Shown here one piece after another: positions 21,234-31,992 of a DNA stretch of 64,000 nucleotides. Origin of the DNA: Nemertoderma westbladi (taxonomy: Eukaryota; Xenacoelomorpha; Nemertodermatida; Nemertodermatidae); NCBI GenBank assembly GCA_032718475.1, contig JAUCBJ010001318.1, positions 56,904 through 120,903 on the forward strand. The letters run 5' to 3'. Each line of letters begins with the position of its first letter. The first letter of the stretch is position 1. The position numbers and the translations under genes are program-made. A model generated the notes under the pieces. The model saw nothing but the letters and a program-made list of their open reading frames with translations. It searched no databases and was not told the DNA's origin.

Positions 21234-24200
21234 ATGGATAAACAATTGAAATGTCCATTTTGTCCTCTTCAAATAGACACTTCAAGAATACAATTGTTTT
21301 AATTGTCGAGTGAAATGTTCACGTGAAGAAATATGTAAACGACATGAATCAACTACGGGATGTAAAGAAATGAAGTTTTGCGTGTATGAAAAAACATGCC
21401 CTACTTGTAATAAAGAGTATTTATATGAGAATTACTTACGTCACGACTGTCACCAACGTTATTATCATGTTAGACCACCACCACAACGGAACCAAAACAA
21501 TACTATCGTATCTAGAAAAAGACTGAAATCTGGTCAAGGTTCATCAATTTTTAACATTGAACGAGCCGCACACGATAACCGTTTAGAAATCTATGTTTAC
21601 AATCTTCCGAATGATGAAGATTTTCCTGATATTCATTCATCATTAATTAAAATTCTACCTCACATCCAAACTTTATTATTAGGAAAACTTAGCGAAATGA
21701 ATGTACTTAGACCCTGGCTAGGTGTGAATATACTCATGTATCGATCACATTTTTCAGAGGGTGATCAAGAAGAAGCTTTCTATTTTAGTTCTTCAGGTGG
21801 TGCAGTTAATACCGTAGATTCACATGAAAGTTTTGACACATGGTTTGAGTATGTATTAGAAAAATTAATGCAAAAAATAGCCATGTTTAACACTCGTGGC
21901 TCAGGGTGGCGTGTTAAATCTTTATTAAGGGTTGAAATTAAAGTAGCGGAATCCAAGTGTAGGTCGTTACTATATAAGGGGCATGGATATATGGAATTAC
22001 CTAAGGCTCTATCAGGTAAACAGTGTGTTATAAATATACAAACGGCTGATAATGATTGTTTTAAATGGGCAATTATAGCTACAAAATTTAGTAGCAAAGT
22101 GAAGATAAACAAAAACCGTACTTCACAGTACAAAAATTATATGAGTCATTTCATTTTTGACAACGGCAACAAAGATTATCCAACAGAATGGCCGCTTGCA
22201 ATTAAACTTTTTGAAAAACAGAATTCAGCATATATAATTAATTTATTACTCTACGACAACAATCGAGTATCTATATTAAGACAGGCACCATTTAGTAAAA
22301 TCACTCCAGATAAAGAGTTATTGAATATATTACTTGTAAAAAATAAGAATACGAGTAAACAATCACATTATGTTTGCATAACTAACTTGAATCGTTTGAT
22401 GAATACGAGAGCTCTTCATACTCGTGGTAGGAAATATTGTGAACGGTGTTTGGCGCCTTTCTACACCAATGATGTTCTAGAACGTCACCGTCTTGCTTGT
22501 TATCGAGGAAAAAGTCAAGTTGAGAAGCTACCGTCTGAAAAAAGAACTCACATTAGCTTTAGAAATTTAGACAGAACATTACCAGCATTGTTTGTAATAT
22601 ATTTTGACATAGAATCTGTTTTGGAGCCAGCCACCAACAGTAAATTTATTCAGAATCTTATTCCATGCGCTGTAAGTTATTTAATTGTTCCTAGTGCCGA
22701 ATTAATCAATCCACCAAAATTTTATTTGAAGACCTTTACAAAAACAATCGACAACAACTGTATTCAAGACTTTTTAGACTCTGTATATAATGACATCACC
22801 CAATTATATAAGTGGTCAGAAACCCACACGAGAGAGAGAATGATACTTAATGATGTAGATAAGTTAAGTTTTTGGAAAGCTAAAACTTGCTTTTATTGCA
22901 ATGTTTTATTTAAGGATAAGTCTGAGAAAAACAAACATCACTCACATATTACTGGTAACTATATAGCGGCCGCTTGTAACGCATGTAACCACTCTTTATC
23001 GTTGAAACGACACATGTATATACTTGCTGCACACAACTGCAATCTCTACGATTTGCATTTTCTTTTGCAAGTTGGTTTTACCAACAACCGATATTCCGAT
23101 TGGGATATAAAGGTAATCCCTAAAAATTCTGAAAGGTATATTTCACTAAGCATGCATATACCAGTGAAAGATGAAAAAACTAAGATCGAGCTATGTGTCT
23201 TAGACACATATCAATTTTTATCCTTTTCCCTAAGTACTTTAGTTGATTGTTCAACAAAGGATATAGACAGCGAGGATATAACATCAGTTCTAACAATTAC
23301 TGAACAGCAAATGAAATATTTTTATCCAAATTTAAATAATGCAACAATTAAACGAAAAGGTATATTTCCCTACGAGTATCTGACAGATTTAAATAAATTC
23401 AATGATTTGAAATTACCATCAATAGACAAATTTTATAGTAAATTAACACAAAATACCTGTACACCCGAGGAATATAGTTTTGCCAACGCATCATGGAGTC
23501 AGTTTGACTGTGTGAATCTCAAGGATTATCTTTTAGCATACTTAAAACTCGATGTTTGTCTCCTCGCTGATATATTTGAGAACTTTAGGAGAGTGTGTAG
23601 ACAAAACTACGAATTAGAAGTAGTTTATTATTGCAGTATCGCAGCTTTCACTTATGATTGCGCCCTGAAATACAATAAATGTAAGTTAACATTAATAAAA
23701 GATTACCAAACATATAGAGATTTTGAAGCATCTATTAGACGAGGGGTTTCATTCTGTCGAAAGCATTACATAGAATCAAATATACCAGATACTGATAATT
23801 ATGATCCAAGCAAGGAAGAGTGTCATATTTTCAATATAGATTTTAATTCCTTGTATTCGGGAAATTTAAGTAAAAAGCTACCTGTTTCAGGTTTTGAACA
23901 AGTCAACGTTACATATTTAGAGAATGCTGCTCCAGAAGAACTGATAAAATATTTAACAAATCTTGATACTGAAGGTGATATTGGGTTTTTCTTAATTTGC
24001 GATTTGAAATATCCCAAAGATATTCACGATCGTACATTAGAACTACCCTTAGCTCCAGAACATTTAAGTATAAATGAGACAATGCTTTCACCTTATATGA
24101 GGGAACAATTTAACAATGTTTGTAAACAAAGAGGCACTAATAGCAAGTATAAGATGTGTGCACCGAAACTTATGTTGACACAATTCGATAAAGAATTCTA

Positions 24201-25205
24201 TCATGTAAATTTAAAACTGTTAAAATTTTATATAAAACAAGGTTTAATTGTTACTAAGCTCCATAAATTATATTCTTTCCATCAAGACTTTGTATTTAAA
24301 CCCTATATAGATTTTAATATTAATCAAAGGCGACTAGCAAAAAGTTATATTGAAACAGCTGTCGCGAAATTGCTGAACAATTCTTTATTTGGTAAAACTA
24401 TAGAGAATATACGGGATCGATGCAACTTTCGTATTGCAAATAGTAAAGAAAAATGTGACCAATTAGTCAAACAAATAAATCATGAAAATTTCATGATTTA
24501 TAACGATTCCTTATCGGGACATTTATTAGTGAAAGACTCTGTAACTCTCGATAAACCAGTCTATGTAGGTAGTACTGTCTTGGACTTGGCTAAATTGGAT
24601 ATGTATCAGCTGTATTACGATAAATTGTACCTATTGAGAAAGAATTAAACTGCCGAATTGAAATTGTAGCATCAGACACGGACTCTTTAATAGGTTGTTA
24701 CTATAATACATCGCAGAGTAATTTCGTAAAAGCCTTAATTAAAAATAATATTTTAGATACATCCAATTACCCCAAGGATCACCCTCTCTACAGCGATAAA
24801 AATAAATCCAGGCTCTATTACTGTAAAGACGAACTAGCCTCACGTGAAATTAAACAAGCGGTATTTTTAAGACCAAAGTTATATTCAATTTTGGAATTCA
24901 ATGAAACAAATATACGACGGGCGAAAGGAATAACAAGAGCTGTCGTGGATAAAAATATTTGTCACAAAGATTATTTGAGGGCATATTACGATAACGAAGA
25001 AATTTCAAAAGAAACACATCAATTTCAGAGTAAATTACACAAAGTGTATACTATAGCACGAGATAAGTTTGCTCTCAGCGCATTTGATGATAAACTTTAT
25101 TGGGTTAATAAAAATCATTCGCTTCCCTGGGGTCACTATCAAACAAAGGTCGAAAAACCCATGAAAAAAAAACAATATACCAATTTATCGGGAACCAAAC
25201 AATGA
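21234..25205 (+). pseudogene. PolB: Protein-primed family B DNA polymerase of the Polinton
   Basis: Replicates the element's DNA from a protein primer. A Met at 21,234 opens a zinc-finger start (KCPFCPLQIDTSR) that breaks near 21,285. The main frame of over 1,100 codons follows, with Cys/His-rich fingers, 3'-5' exonuclease motif FDIES (about residue 431), an endonuclease-VII-like Cys/His insert (CFYCN...HSHITGNY...CNACN), exonuclease motif HNCNLYD (about 574), polymerase motif A FNIDFNSLYSG (about 840) and motif B AKLLNNSLFGKT (about 1,018). A second break lies near 24,622-24,650. In the shifted frame comes motif C SDTDSL at 24,672 and the family's usual C-terminal DDKLYW...WGHYQT. All catalytic motifs are present but split over frames, so this copy is probably inactive unless the breaks are assembly errors. 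Confidence 0.93.
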
Positions 25206-25747
25206 ACTATCAGATAGTCAATAAGAATGTAAGTTGCCAGCAAGTGTCAGCGATTAATTTGAAAGAATTAAAAAATCAATTATCTGGTAAACACATACTC
25301 AAACCAAATCAGTTTATATATAAGATATTTGGTGCCACATTATTAATATTTAAAAATGGTCGTATTACATTATTAGGTAGTAAGTATAATTTCCAAAAAG
25401 TAAAAAAGCATATATTTGATAAAACTAGTATTAATTTGATTTTAAAATCTGTTAATTTATGTACTTATATTTTTAGTATTAAGTCTGTAGTCTATAGGTT
25501 ATTGATAAACAATACCGGGTTTTATGTTGTCTTTGATAATGTGCAACTTCAAGTTATATATGAACCTGAAATTTTTAATAATTGCAAAATAAGAATAAAT
25601 AATACCGTAGTCATTTGCTGCTTTCATACCGGTAAATGTACTTTAATGTGTTCACCTAGCAAATTTCACATTTATTACCCTATATTTAGTAAACTTGTTA
25701 ATTATTTATTAATGTTTGGTGTTGTGACTTTAGGTGTTGGTGATTAG
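25202..25747 (+). CDS. TATA-binding-protein-like protein encoded by the Polinton
   Basis: 181 codons. The ATG overlaps the polymerase stop (ATGA). Two half-repeats resemble the TBP saddle. Half 1 has INLKEL...LKPNQFIYKIFGATLLIF then KNGRITLLGSK, like TBP's ..NPKRFAAVIMRI..TTALIF.SGK...GAK. Half 2 has VIYEPEIFNNCKIRI then NNTVVICCFHTGKCTLMCSPS, like YEPELFPGLIYRM...IVLLIF.SGK..LTGAK. Phe38, Phe50, Phe125 and Phe141 fall where TBP has its four DNA-intercalating Phe. It ends in a short hydrophobic tail. By family it would bind TATA DNA in the nucleus and could direct transcription of element genes or block host TBP. It is intact, unlike its neighbour. Alternative: another two-repeat fold. The resemblance was judged by eye. 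Confidence 0.72.
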   Translation: MNYQIVNKNVSCQQVSAINLKELKNQLSGKHILKPNQFIYKIFGATLLIFKNGRITLLGSKYNFQKVKKHIFDKTSINLILKSVNLCTYIFSIKSVVYRLLINNTGFYVVFDNVQLQVIYEPEIFNNCKIRINNTVVICCFHTGKCTLMCSPSKFHIYYPIFSKLVNYLLMFGVVTLGVGD

Positions 25748-25839
25748 AAGGTGAAAATTAAACATTATTATTTTTCGATCAATCAATCAATCGGTAGTTA
25801 GGGAAAACTAACCTCGTTTGAATAAGCATGACTCTCACG

Positions 25840-26030
25840 GGCTGACTGCGTGTCTAGCTGCATGGCTGGCTGCGTGCCGCGAGGCTGACTGCGTGCCGCG
25901 AGGTTGACTGCGTGCCGCGAGGCTGGCTGCGAGGCTGACTGCATGCCGCGAGGCTGACTGCGAGGCTGACTGCGTGCCGCGAGGCTGACTGCGAGGGTGG
26001 CTAGACGGCTGCGAGGTGGACTGTTTCCCA
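25840..26030. repeat. GC-rich short tandem repeat
   Basis: Tandem imperfect copies of gaggctgactgcgtgccgc and shorter forms (gaggctgactgc). Two minus-strand frames stay open across it only because of the repeat (Ser-Gln-Pro-Arg runs), so they are not called as genes. It sits at the start of the non-coding core between the two gene arms. Confidence 0.85.
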
Positions 26031-27180
26031 GCAGTGTGGCTGACTGCGCGCACATCCGATTGTAACTGGCTCACGATATTGTATACATTGACTCAGTTTG
26101 TTACTGCGGGTACTGTTACATTAATACTGTGGTACCGGTACCGTACTGCAGTACAATGCTAATCAAAAGAAATCAGCATGCTCTATCTGACAATGCTGTT
26201 ACATCAAGAACAGCGACAGTACTGCAGTACTGTATTGTTTGGGTAGGTGATCTAATCCCTATATGTGAGAGCCACGCGTCCCTTCTAGGTTATGACAGCA
26301 GTATGCTAATCAAGGTTCGGGTAGACAGCAGTATCCTTATAGGTGAAAAAAAAAACAAATGCTATTACATCAGATTACTGCTGTACTGATAAAATGGATG
26401 ACAGTTGTGGATAGGAGCTGCGAGGTTGACCACATCCCCCGCAGTGTGGCTGACTGCGTACACATCTGATTGTAACTGGCTCACGATATGTATACATTGG
26501 CCTAGTTTGTTACTGCGGGTACTGTTACATTAATACTGTAGTACTGGTACTGCGGTACAATGCTAATCAAAGGAAATCAGTATGCTCTATATGATTATGC
26601 TGTTACATCAAGAACAACGACAGTACTGCAGTACTGTATTGTTTGGATAGGTGATCTAATCCCTATATGAGAGACCCCTGCGTGTAATCCAGATCATGAC
26701 AGCAGTATGCTATTGCTTCAGATTACTGCTGTACTGATACCAGTAGACTGTGACTACAGTGTTGGAAGAGTAAAACACTACCAGTACTGATAAAGCGGAT
26801 GACAGTTGTGGTTAGGCTTATAATAAATTATTGAATTTATCAGTACCGGTACCAACAGGTTAACACTACATCCTATACAGTTTTTGTTGCATTTCTGACT
26901 AATATTACTAGTCAACTACTGTATGTGTTATTAGTTTGCGATGTATAGGATGTTTCGCAATACCAGTATATCTATATTAGAATGATATCGAGAATACTTA
27001 CTGTACATGTTACGTCTACGTCATATTGTTAAATGTGCATGGTTAACCTACCGCAATTGACTCTTTTTAGAGAACTTGTTGTAAAAAAATTATATTTTAT
27101 TATATTTTTATATTAACATCAAGATCATCACCAAAATAAAATTATATTATATCCCATCACATTACATGCTTAGAGTAAAC
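26031..27180. repeat. Convergent non-coding core with a tandem duplication
   Basis: About 300 bp starting at gcagtgtggctgactgcg (26,031) is repeated at about 26,436-26,720 with the same order of words: gattgtaactggctcacgat, ttgttactgcgggtactgtt, acagtactgcagtactgtat and gtgatctaatccctatatg. Both copies are rich in the palindrome tactgcagta and its parts. The remaining DNA to 27,180 is AT-rich. The polymerase arm and the capsid arm end into this region from opposite sides, so it should hold both 3' ends. No hairpin terminator applies to a eukaryotic element. Confidence 0.75.
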
Positions 27181-27780
27181 CTACAGTACATCTTCCACCG
27201 CAGTTATTTCTTTCTGTTTATCATCATCATCAGTCGCAGTTAAACGCTTTCTCATGAAAAAATGTAGCATCTCATACCCCCCAACGCGTTTTGCTGAGCA
27301 ATACCGCAGACAGTTATCCTTTGTGTTTAAGTGGAACGCACATTTATTTTCCAGTGGAATAAATTGATCGTGAAAGCGACAGGGGGTTAAATATTCGTGA
27401 TATTGCTTATATATTCCCAATCTCTCCACCGAATTTGGCGCGAGAACATCGAGTTGGGAAACTAATATTGCCCGCTTCAGCAACCCAAATACATGAATGT
27501 TTTTTTTATATTTTAAATGTCTCTTCATATATTTTTTAAAGTCATCTTGAGAAATGTCCCCGTAGTCCCAGGGCAAGTGAGAAGTCATATCCCGTAAATT
27601 GTTTACGTGGGCTGCATCTAAAGCTGATAACTTAATATTAGGTGGGCCTTTAATTAAAAACGTCTTTATATTAGTTTTGGTGTAATTAGAATCGAATATA
27701 GCAAATTCTTTAAATACTACCGGATACTCCTTATTGTCTATCTTATAATATTGAAAATCAACAAAAATAATATTATCCAT
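27181..27780 (-). CDS. Unknown Polinton protein, 199 residues
   Basis: An intact frame and the last gene of the capsid arm. It starts MDNIIFVDFQYYKIDNKEYP, continues VVFKEFAIFD, and later has HLPWDYGDISQDDFKKYMK and CRFHDQFIPLENKCAFHLN, ending with an acidic DDDDK tail. The opening (I-F-V-D-F-Q ... K-E-F-A-I) followed by a W-D-x-G-D segment recalls a family of small nuclease-like proteins I associate with insect and Polinton sequences, possibly with an RNase H fold. That assignment is weak. The Cys/His content near the end could bind a metal. Confidence 0.7.
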   Translation of the reverse strand: MDNIIFVDFQYYKIDNKEYPVVFKEFAIFDSNYTKTNIKTFLIKGPPNIKLSALDAAHVNNLRDMTSHLPWDYGDISQDDFKKYMKRHLKYKKNIHVFGLLKRAILVSQLDVLAPNSVERLGIYKQYHEYLTPCRFHDQFIPLENKCAFHLNTKDNCLRYCSAKRVGGYEMLHFFMRKRLTATDDDDKQKEITAVEDVL

Positions 27781-27811
27781 TTTATCTGATAAACAAAAGT
27801 TAAATAATTAA

Positions 27812-28203
27812 TTACAACGCTTGTTGGTTTATTTTATAATAATTAACAAGCCATTTATATAATATTATTTCATTTATTTCCACATTATTTGTAAACGCTC
27901 TCATTGGATAGATTGTGTGAATACGATTTACCAAATAATACAGACAGTACAGACCGCATGTGGTCCTCCTAGGGTCTTGAAATTGTTTGCGAGTAGTACG
28001 CCACCTTGCGGAATTTTTCTCAAGCCATTTTTGATGCATATCGCGATCCAATGAATCCCAGGCAGATGCTCTTTATCGGTATTTACTATTAAGCCATAGT
28101 CTCTTCACTTATTATTATCTAATTTAGGTAATTTGTTAGCTGGAAACGCACCCAAATAGTGACCACCCACTGGAAACATATCAAGGTCCTCTGTAGATAA
28201 CAT
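27812..28203 (-). pseudogene. PRO: Adenovirus-like cysteine protease of the Polinton, broken
   Basis: Matures virion proteins in this family. A frame from ATG at 28,203 (MLSTEDLDMFPVGGHYLGAF) reaches an in-frame TGA, and the same frame continues GLIVNTDKEHLPGIHWIAI with the catalytic His. The C-terminal part lies in a second frame (27,812-28,051) with FQDPRRTTCGLYCLYYL, containing the catalytic Cys in the TCGxYC signature. The segment between His and Cys is much shorter than in family members, where the acidic catalytic residue is expected, so there is a deletion with frameshift near 28,040. Not functional as it stands. Confidence 0.85.
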
Positions 28204-28205
28204 AC

Positions 28206-29465
28206 TTAATCGATATGTATTTCTTTCCTGCTATTTAAACTTAATGATTGATCATAAATATTAAAAACGATTACATTTATGGTTTCAACCAACGGTTCAG
28301 CAAATCTTAATTTTAATTGGCCATTAGTATATATCGACGGTTGCGGATCTCTAACATAGCCGTCGGCGGTTAAGTCCCAGGATAGGATGGGGCAATTACC
28401 TAAGTAGGTTTCATGGTCTATATTATTACCTCCATAACCGTTAATATATGTATTAATGTTCTTCATTAATTGAGTATACTCAAAAATATATGTTCCATCT
28501 GTAAAATTAGGCTCGTATATTACACCACCTACTGGAAGACCGTCTACAATCAGTTCCGCGCGTCTAAGGTTAAAATGTTCAAATTTCAAGGGATTGCTAA
28601 TTAATTCTCCCGAATAAGCGTTATTTGTTATGAAGCCAATAATAACTAATTTGGGTTTTTTACCATCAAATATGTTTGTTTGGGTGTAATTTGTGGTTTG
28701 AGCGGGAAAAGTAAATGTTGTCACCTCCTTTTTTTGAAATTGATATTCAATATCGTAACTCTCTAAACCTTTTAGGTGACTGCTTTCTATTACAGGATTA
28801 ACCTCCATTCTAGGGATTAGAATCTTTATTTCATCTAATTCTAGTCAAAGATTTGTCACCGCGTTTGCGTTTGGAGTGATTTTAAAAATAAACGAATTTG
28901 ATACTTTTCTAAAATGCATTCTTAAATCATACCCGGGTTGTATTATTTTAGTTTCAGTATCAAAATCAATCGTCAATCCACTTACAAATTGCATTTGTTT
29001 ACTAAAGGCAACGTCAATAGGATGCGTGCCAGGATCAATTTCATTTCCGTGCTCAGATAAAGGTTGATGAAAGCCACCCGCAACCAGTAGCCCATTTTTT
29101 TCCTCGTAAGTTGTAAATAATAAATTGGATAAGTACGACTTGTAGAAATAATGGTTATTGCTATTTTCAACCTGCTTCTCATTAAGGTCTATTTTAATAT
29201 CACTCCACATAGTTTCAGCGGGGTAATTCAGCATATATATATGGGAGTTTTCAAGTCGTCTATCCCATCGTACAGTACATTTTGTAATTAATAACACATC
29301 TTGTAGTTTCGTATAGAATTCATTGGATCTCGGTACAAGGAACGTGACCTCCCTAGATTCACTTCTGAGATTAGATACGGGGTAAATTGTTTCATAATGC
29401 TTTGCTTTAAATTCAGTCTGTATTGGCTGTGTAGAAAATAAATCTAATTCCTTAATAATTGACAT
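28206..29465 (-). pseudogene. MCP: Major capsid protein (double jelly-roll, hexon-like) with an in-frame TGA
   Basis: Two frames in the same phase separated by a TGA at 28,845-28,847; total about 419 codons. N-terminal half: MSIIKELDLFSTQPIQTEFK, later NNHYFYKSYLSNLLF and a loop with GTHPI. C-terminal half: TTFTFPAQT, NIFDGKKPKLVIIGFITNNA and FEHFNLRRAELIVDG, the region typical of Polinton capsid proteins (IxxGxxPxRxxIGFV...N...F..F......L.VDG). It would form the trimeric capsomer. The stop is flanked by continuous capsid-like sequence on both sides, so it is either a recent nonsense mutation or read through. Confidence 0.87.
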
Positions 29466-29467
29466 TA

Positions 29468-30028
29468 TTAAAAAATACTTTTTTCGCAGTGTTTCAATTT
29501 GCCTTTTATATTTCTCTTTTTACTACGTCGATGATGTATGTTCATAGACATTGGTCTAGCGGGTCGCTTTAAATCTCTATAAACTTTTTCTACAACTGAC
29601 CTTGTTGACTGTTTCATTTTATTTAATGCTTTATTAATAACCGTATTAGCCTGCTGATGTAAGACCCGCTTACCTTTTGGTATTACGTGTTGTCTCATAA
29701 ATTTTGTGGTAAATGGTAAATCTTTCTGTAAAACTTTTTTAGCTAATGGCTTACCAAATTTTTTCAATGTCGATAAAGCGTCTGTAAATATACCTTCTCC
29801 GTGTTGATTTGCCCGCATACCTCTACGATAACGCTGAAAACGACGTTGTTTTAAGTTTGTACCAAATGTGCCAATTTGTTGACCGTAAGGGTCAATATAT
29901 GAACCACCTCGAAAAACAGGAACTTGCGTCGACCCTCTGGTACTTCTTCCACCTTTAAAAACAGCAAGATTCGAGTCTGCACCACCATATTGAGGTTTAC
30001 TGTATCTTTGAAATAAATCAGAATCCAT
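29468..30028 (-). CDS. Basic Gly/Arg-rich virion protein
   Basis: 186 codons, two bases upstream of the capsid gene. It begins MDSDLFQRYSKPQYGGADSN, then two GG-flanked modules (AVFKGGRSTRG and VPVFRGGSYIDPYG), then a strongly basic body with many Lys/Arg and a KKRNIKGK tail. Small proteins with QxGG..VFRG starts and basic bodies accompany capsid genes in Polintons and recall adenovirus core proteins. A DNA-condensing or capsid-lining role is inferred. GG motifs could be protease cleavage sites. Confidence 0.75.
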   Translation of the reverse strand: MDSDLFQRYSKPQYGGADSNLAVFKGGRSTRGSTQVPVFRGGSYIDPYGQQIGTFGTNLKQRRFQRYRRGMRANQHGEGIFTDALSTLKKFGKPLAKKVLQKDLPFTTKFMRQHVIPKGKRVLHQQANTVINKALNKMKQSTRSVVEKVYRDLKRPARPMSMNIHHRRSKKRNIKGKLKHCEKSIF

Positions 30029-30029
30029 T

Positions 30030-30884
30030 TTAATTTATTCGTTTAAAGTGTAATGTAATAGATGTTGTCCCGTATTCAAAATTCAAATCTTTTCCTTCTT
30101 TGTCTGTTATTTCAATATGAATGTATGTTATCTTATATGATTTTTTTACAGGGATATAATGAATTGTATCCTTGACAAATTCTTTATTTATTACGCTATC
30201 ATATTTCACGTCATCAGGTATCGCAACACGGCGAAGTAAAGCTAAACCAAAGTCATTAATATATTGATTTTCAATTATATTAGTAGTCACGTACATGTTC
30301 GACTTAGGTTCTGGAATAGAATTGGGTGGTTGAGGGCATAAAAATACCATCTGGTAAGCTTTTTCTCCATTTCCGATAACCTTTATTAAATAACCCTTTA
30401 TGTTATTTTTCGTCTTCAAAATAATTTTAAAATTTGGATTTAAATTCGCGCCGAGATTATTTTCAGTAATTCCAAAATAATAGGCTAATTGTTGACCTAT
30501 AAATAACTCTCGCACAGTTTTCCCTAAAATAAATTGCAGCCTATTTTGCTGAGTATTTTCAACTATTTGTAATTTATCTTTCAACGCCCCTGTGTTAAAA
30601 TAATCTATAATGTCATTGATACTGTAGAACAAACCGGATGGAAGTGTATCCTCAAAATTTTTTTTTCCTTTTTTTAATAAAATAACATTCTCTACATTGT
30701 TATACATGGACGGCAACGTTGCTAAGTAAAATATACTTTTTATACCTACCACCCAGTTTTCGTTTGGGTTTATAGGTAAGGCGCCATGGAAATTGATCTG
30801 ATAATTACTAGCGCTATTGCGGGGAAACTCAATTGGACAGGAGTTACTTGGTAGTCTTACGTAGAATTCATCCATCACTGCCAC
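30030..30884 (-). CDS. Polinton structural protein, probable minor capsid, paralog A
   Basis: 284 codons, intact. It starts MAVMDEFYVRLPSNSCPIEF and contains INFHGALPINPNENWVVGIK near the N-terminus, a YYFGI motif mid-protein, and ends EGKDLNFEYGTTSITLHFKR. The overall plan (N-terminal strand with F/Y-x-V-x-L, NxWxVGI, and a C-terminal D..G..L.F..G...ITLHF) matches its upstream neighbour (30,868-31,740), which overlaps it by 17 bases. Proteins of this kind occur in Polinton-like repeats of invertebrates. A penton-like role is plausible but unproven. Confidence 0.75.
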   Translation of the reverse strand: MAVMDEFYVRLPSNSCPIEFPRNSASNYQINFHGALPINPNENWVVGIKSIFYLATLPSMYNNVENVILLKKGKKNFEDTLPSGLFYSINDIIDYFNTGALKDKLQIVENTQQNRLQFILGKTVRELFIGQQLAYYFGITENNLGANLNPNFKIILKTKNNIKGYLIKVIGNGEKAYQMVFLCPQPPNSIPEPKSNMYVTTNIIENQYINDFGLALLRRVAIPDDVKYDSVINKEFVKDTIHYIPVKKSYKITYIHIEITDKEGKDLNFEYGTTSITLHFKRIN

Positions 30885-31740
30885 CCCGTATTAACTTAAG
30901 TGTTATAACAGTGCGACCTCCGCTGAAGTTAATTAATTGGCCTTGCCCATCACGTAAAGTAATTAAGATTGTTTTTAGTTTTTTATTCAACAACGGGTAA
31001 TAGCAAATGCTCTCGTATTCGTGATTAATATATTTTCGATTTAATTGCGTTAAAGGGCAGGTTCTTAAGAGCGGAGCTAAAGCGTCACCAACAAATGAGC
31101 TCTTAATAATATCTGTGTATATAAAGATAGTGTCTTTATTACGTGTTATATTCGTGGGAGCTGGAAAATCTAAAATGCCAATTTCCGAAATTTTTGGCCC
31201 ACTATAATTTAAAATTAATATCGGCTGTTCTATATTGCTTAATTCATCTACTGTAGTGGTACTGTATATATCCCAATTCGGAATATCCGGATGATTCCGA
31301 TCCAATAACGGTTTTAAGCCTAGAATTTGTATTAAATCACCACGTAGACTTAATTGTATTTTTTTCAACTGTTTAGGAAATTTAAATTTAATTCTAGAAT
31401 TATTTGTATTATAAATGAATTCGAAATCTCTATATTTCGCTTCAGAATTAAACAGTTTATTTATATCATCAATAATGACTTGAATAGAGTTATGCATACC
31501 AGGAAATAAACTATATAATTTGGCATCTTTTGCATCTACCCCGATTGACAGTGAGATTTGAGTTTGCAGCGTAATATTACTGTATGTTGCTTGGTATTGA
31601 AGCTCGGCAAGCCCAATTTTAGCGTTTGGACCAATATATAATTCTTCGGCTAAATCAACAGTAAACTCGCTAGGATTATTATTGGGGTAAGTGTTTAATG
31701 AGCTATCTGAAAGTAGAGTGATATATGTATCTGTGGCCAT
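30868..31740 (-). CDS. Polinton structural protein, probable minor capsid, paralog B
   Basis: 290 codons, intact. It starts MATDTYITLLSDSSLNTYPN, then PSEFTVDLAEELYIGPNAKI with GLAELQYQ, a mid region with IQILGLKPLLD, and ends GQLINFSGGRTVITLKLIRG. The beginning and end correspond to those of the downstream gene, so the pair likely arose by duplication. The N-terminal pattern (Y-x-T-L-x-S-x-S....P.N.P..F...L...I......GL.E.QY) is one I associate with uncharacterised Polinton-linked proteins in cnidarians and other invertebrates. Confidence 0.75.
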   Translation of the reverse strand: MATDTYITLLSDSSLNTYPNNNPSEFTVDLAEELYIGPNAKIGLAELQYQATYSNITLQTQISLSIGVDAKDAKLYSLFPGMHNSIQVIIDDINKLFNSEAKYRDFEFIYNTNNSRIKFKFPKQLKKIQLSLRGDLIQILGLKPLLDRNHPDIPNWDIYSTTTVDELSNIEQPILILNYSGPKISEIGILDFPAPTNITRNKDTIFIYTDIIKSSFVGDALAPLLRTCPLTQLNRKYINHEYESICYYPLLNKKLKTILITLRDGQGQLINFSGGRTVITLKLIRGGSDG

Positions 31741-31992
31741 TATTATTATTATTATTTAAGCTCTCTCTCTCTCTACTTGACTCCATTGTACATACAGTAT
31801 AATGTTAAATTATAGACATCTGTGACCACGTTCATTGTCGTGCATCTTCTACAGTATATGCGTGGGATCAATATTTTATTGGCTTTATTTAAAACGGATG
31901 AACTATAGATATAGTAATATCATTCGAGTTAATATTGATTAATTACGGTCATATGCGACCAAAATGAATTAATATACAGTATAAACCTAAGC
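31741..31992. other. Spacer with ATT and CT microsatellites
   Basis: Intergenic DNA with a (tat)n run next to the start codon at 31,741-31,755 and a (ct) run at 31,760-31,777. Words tacagtata occur at 31,792, 31,850 and 31,974. It probably includes the promoter of the structural genes, but no element can be assigned. Confidence 0.45.

Noticed and set aside
25798-26074. Ser/Gln/Pro/Arg-rich minus-strand proteins
   Set aside because: Two frames are open over the same short tandem repeat, so openness reflects the repeat.
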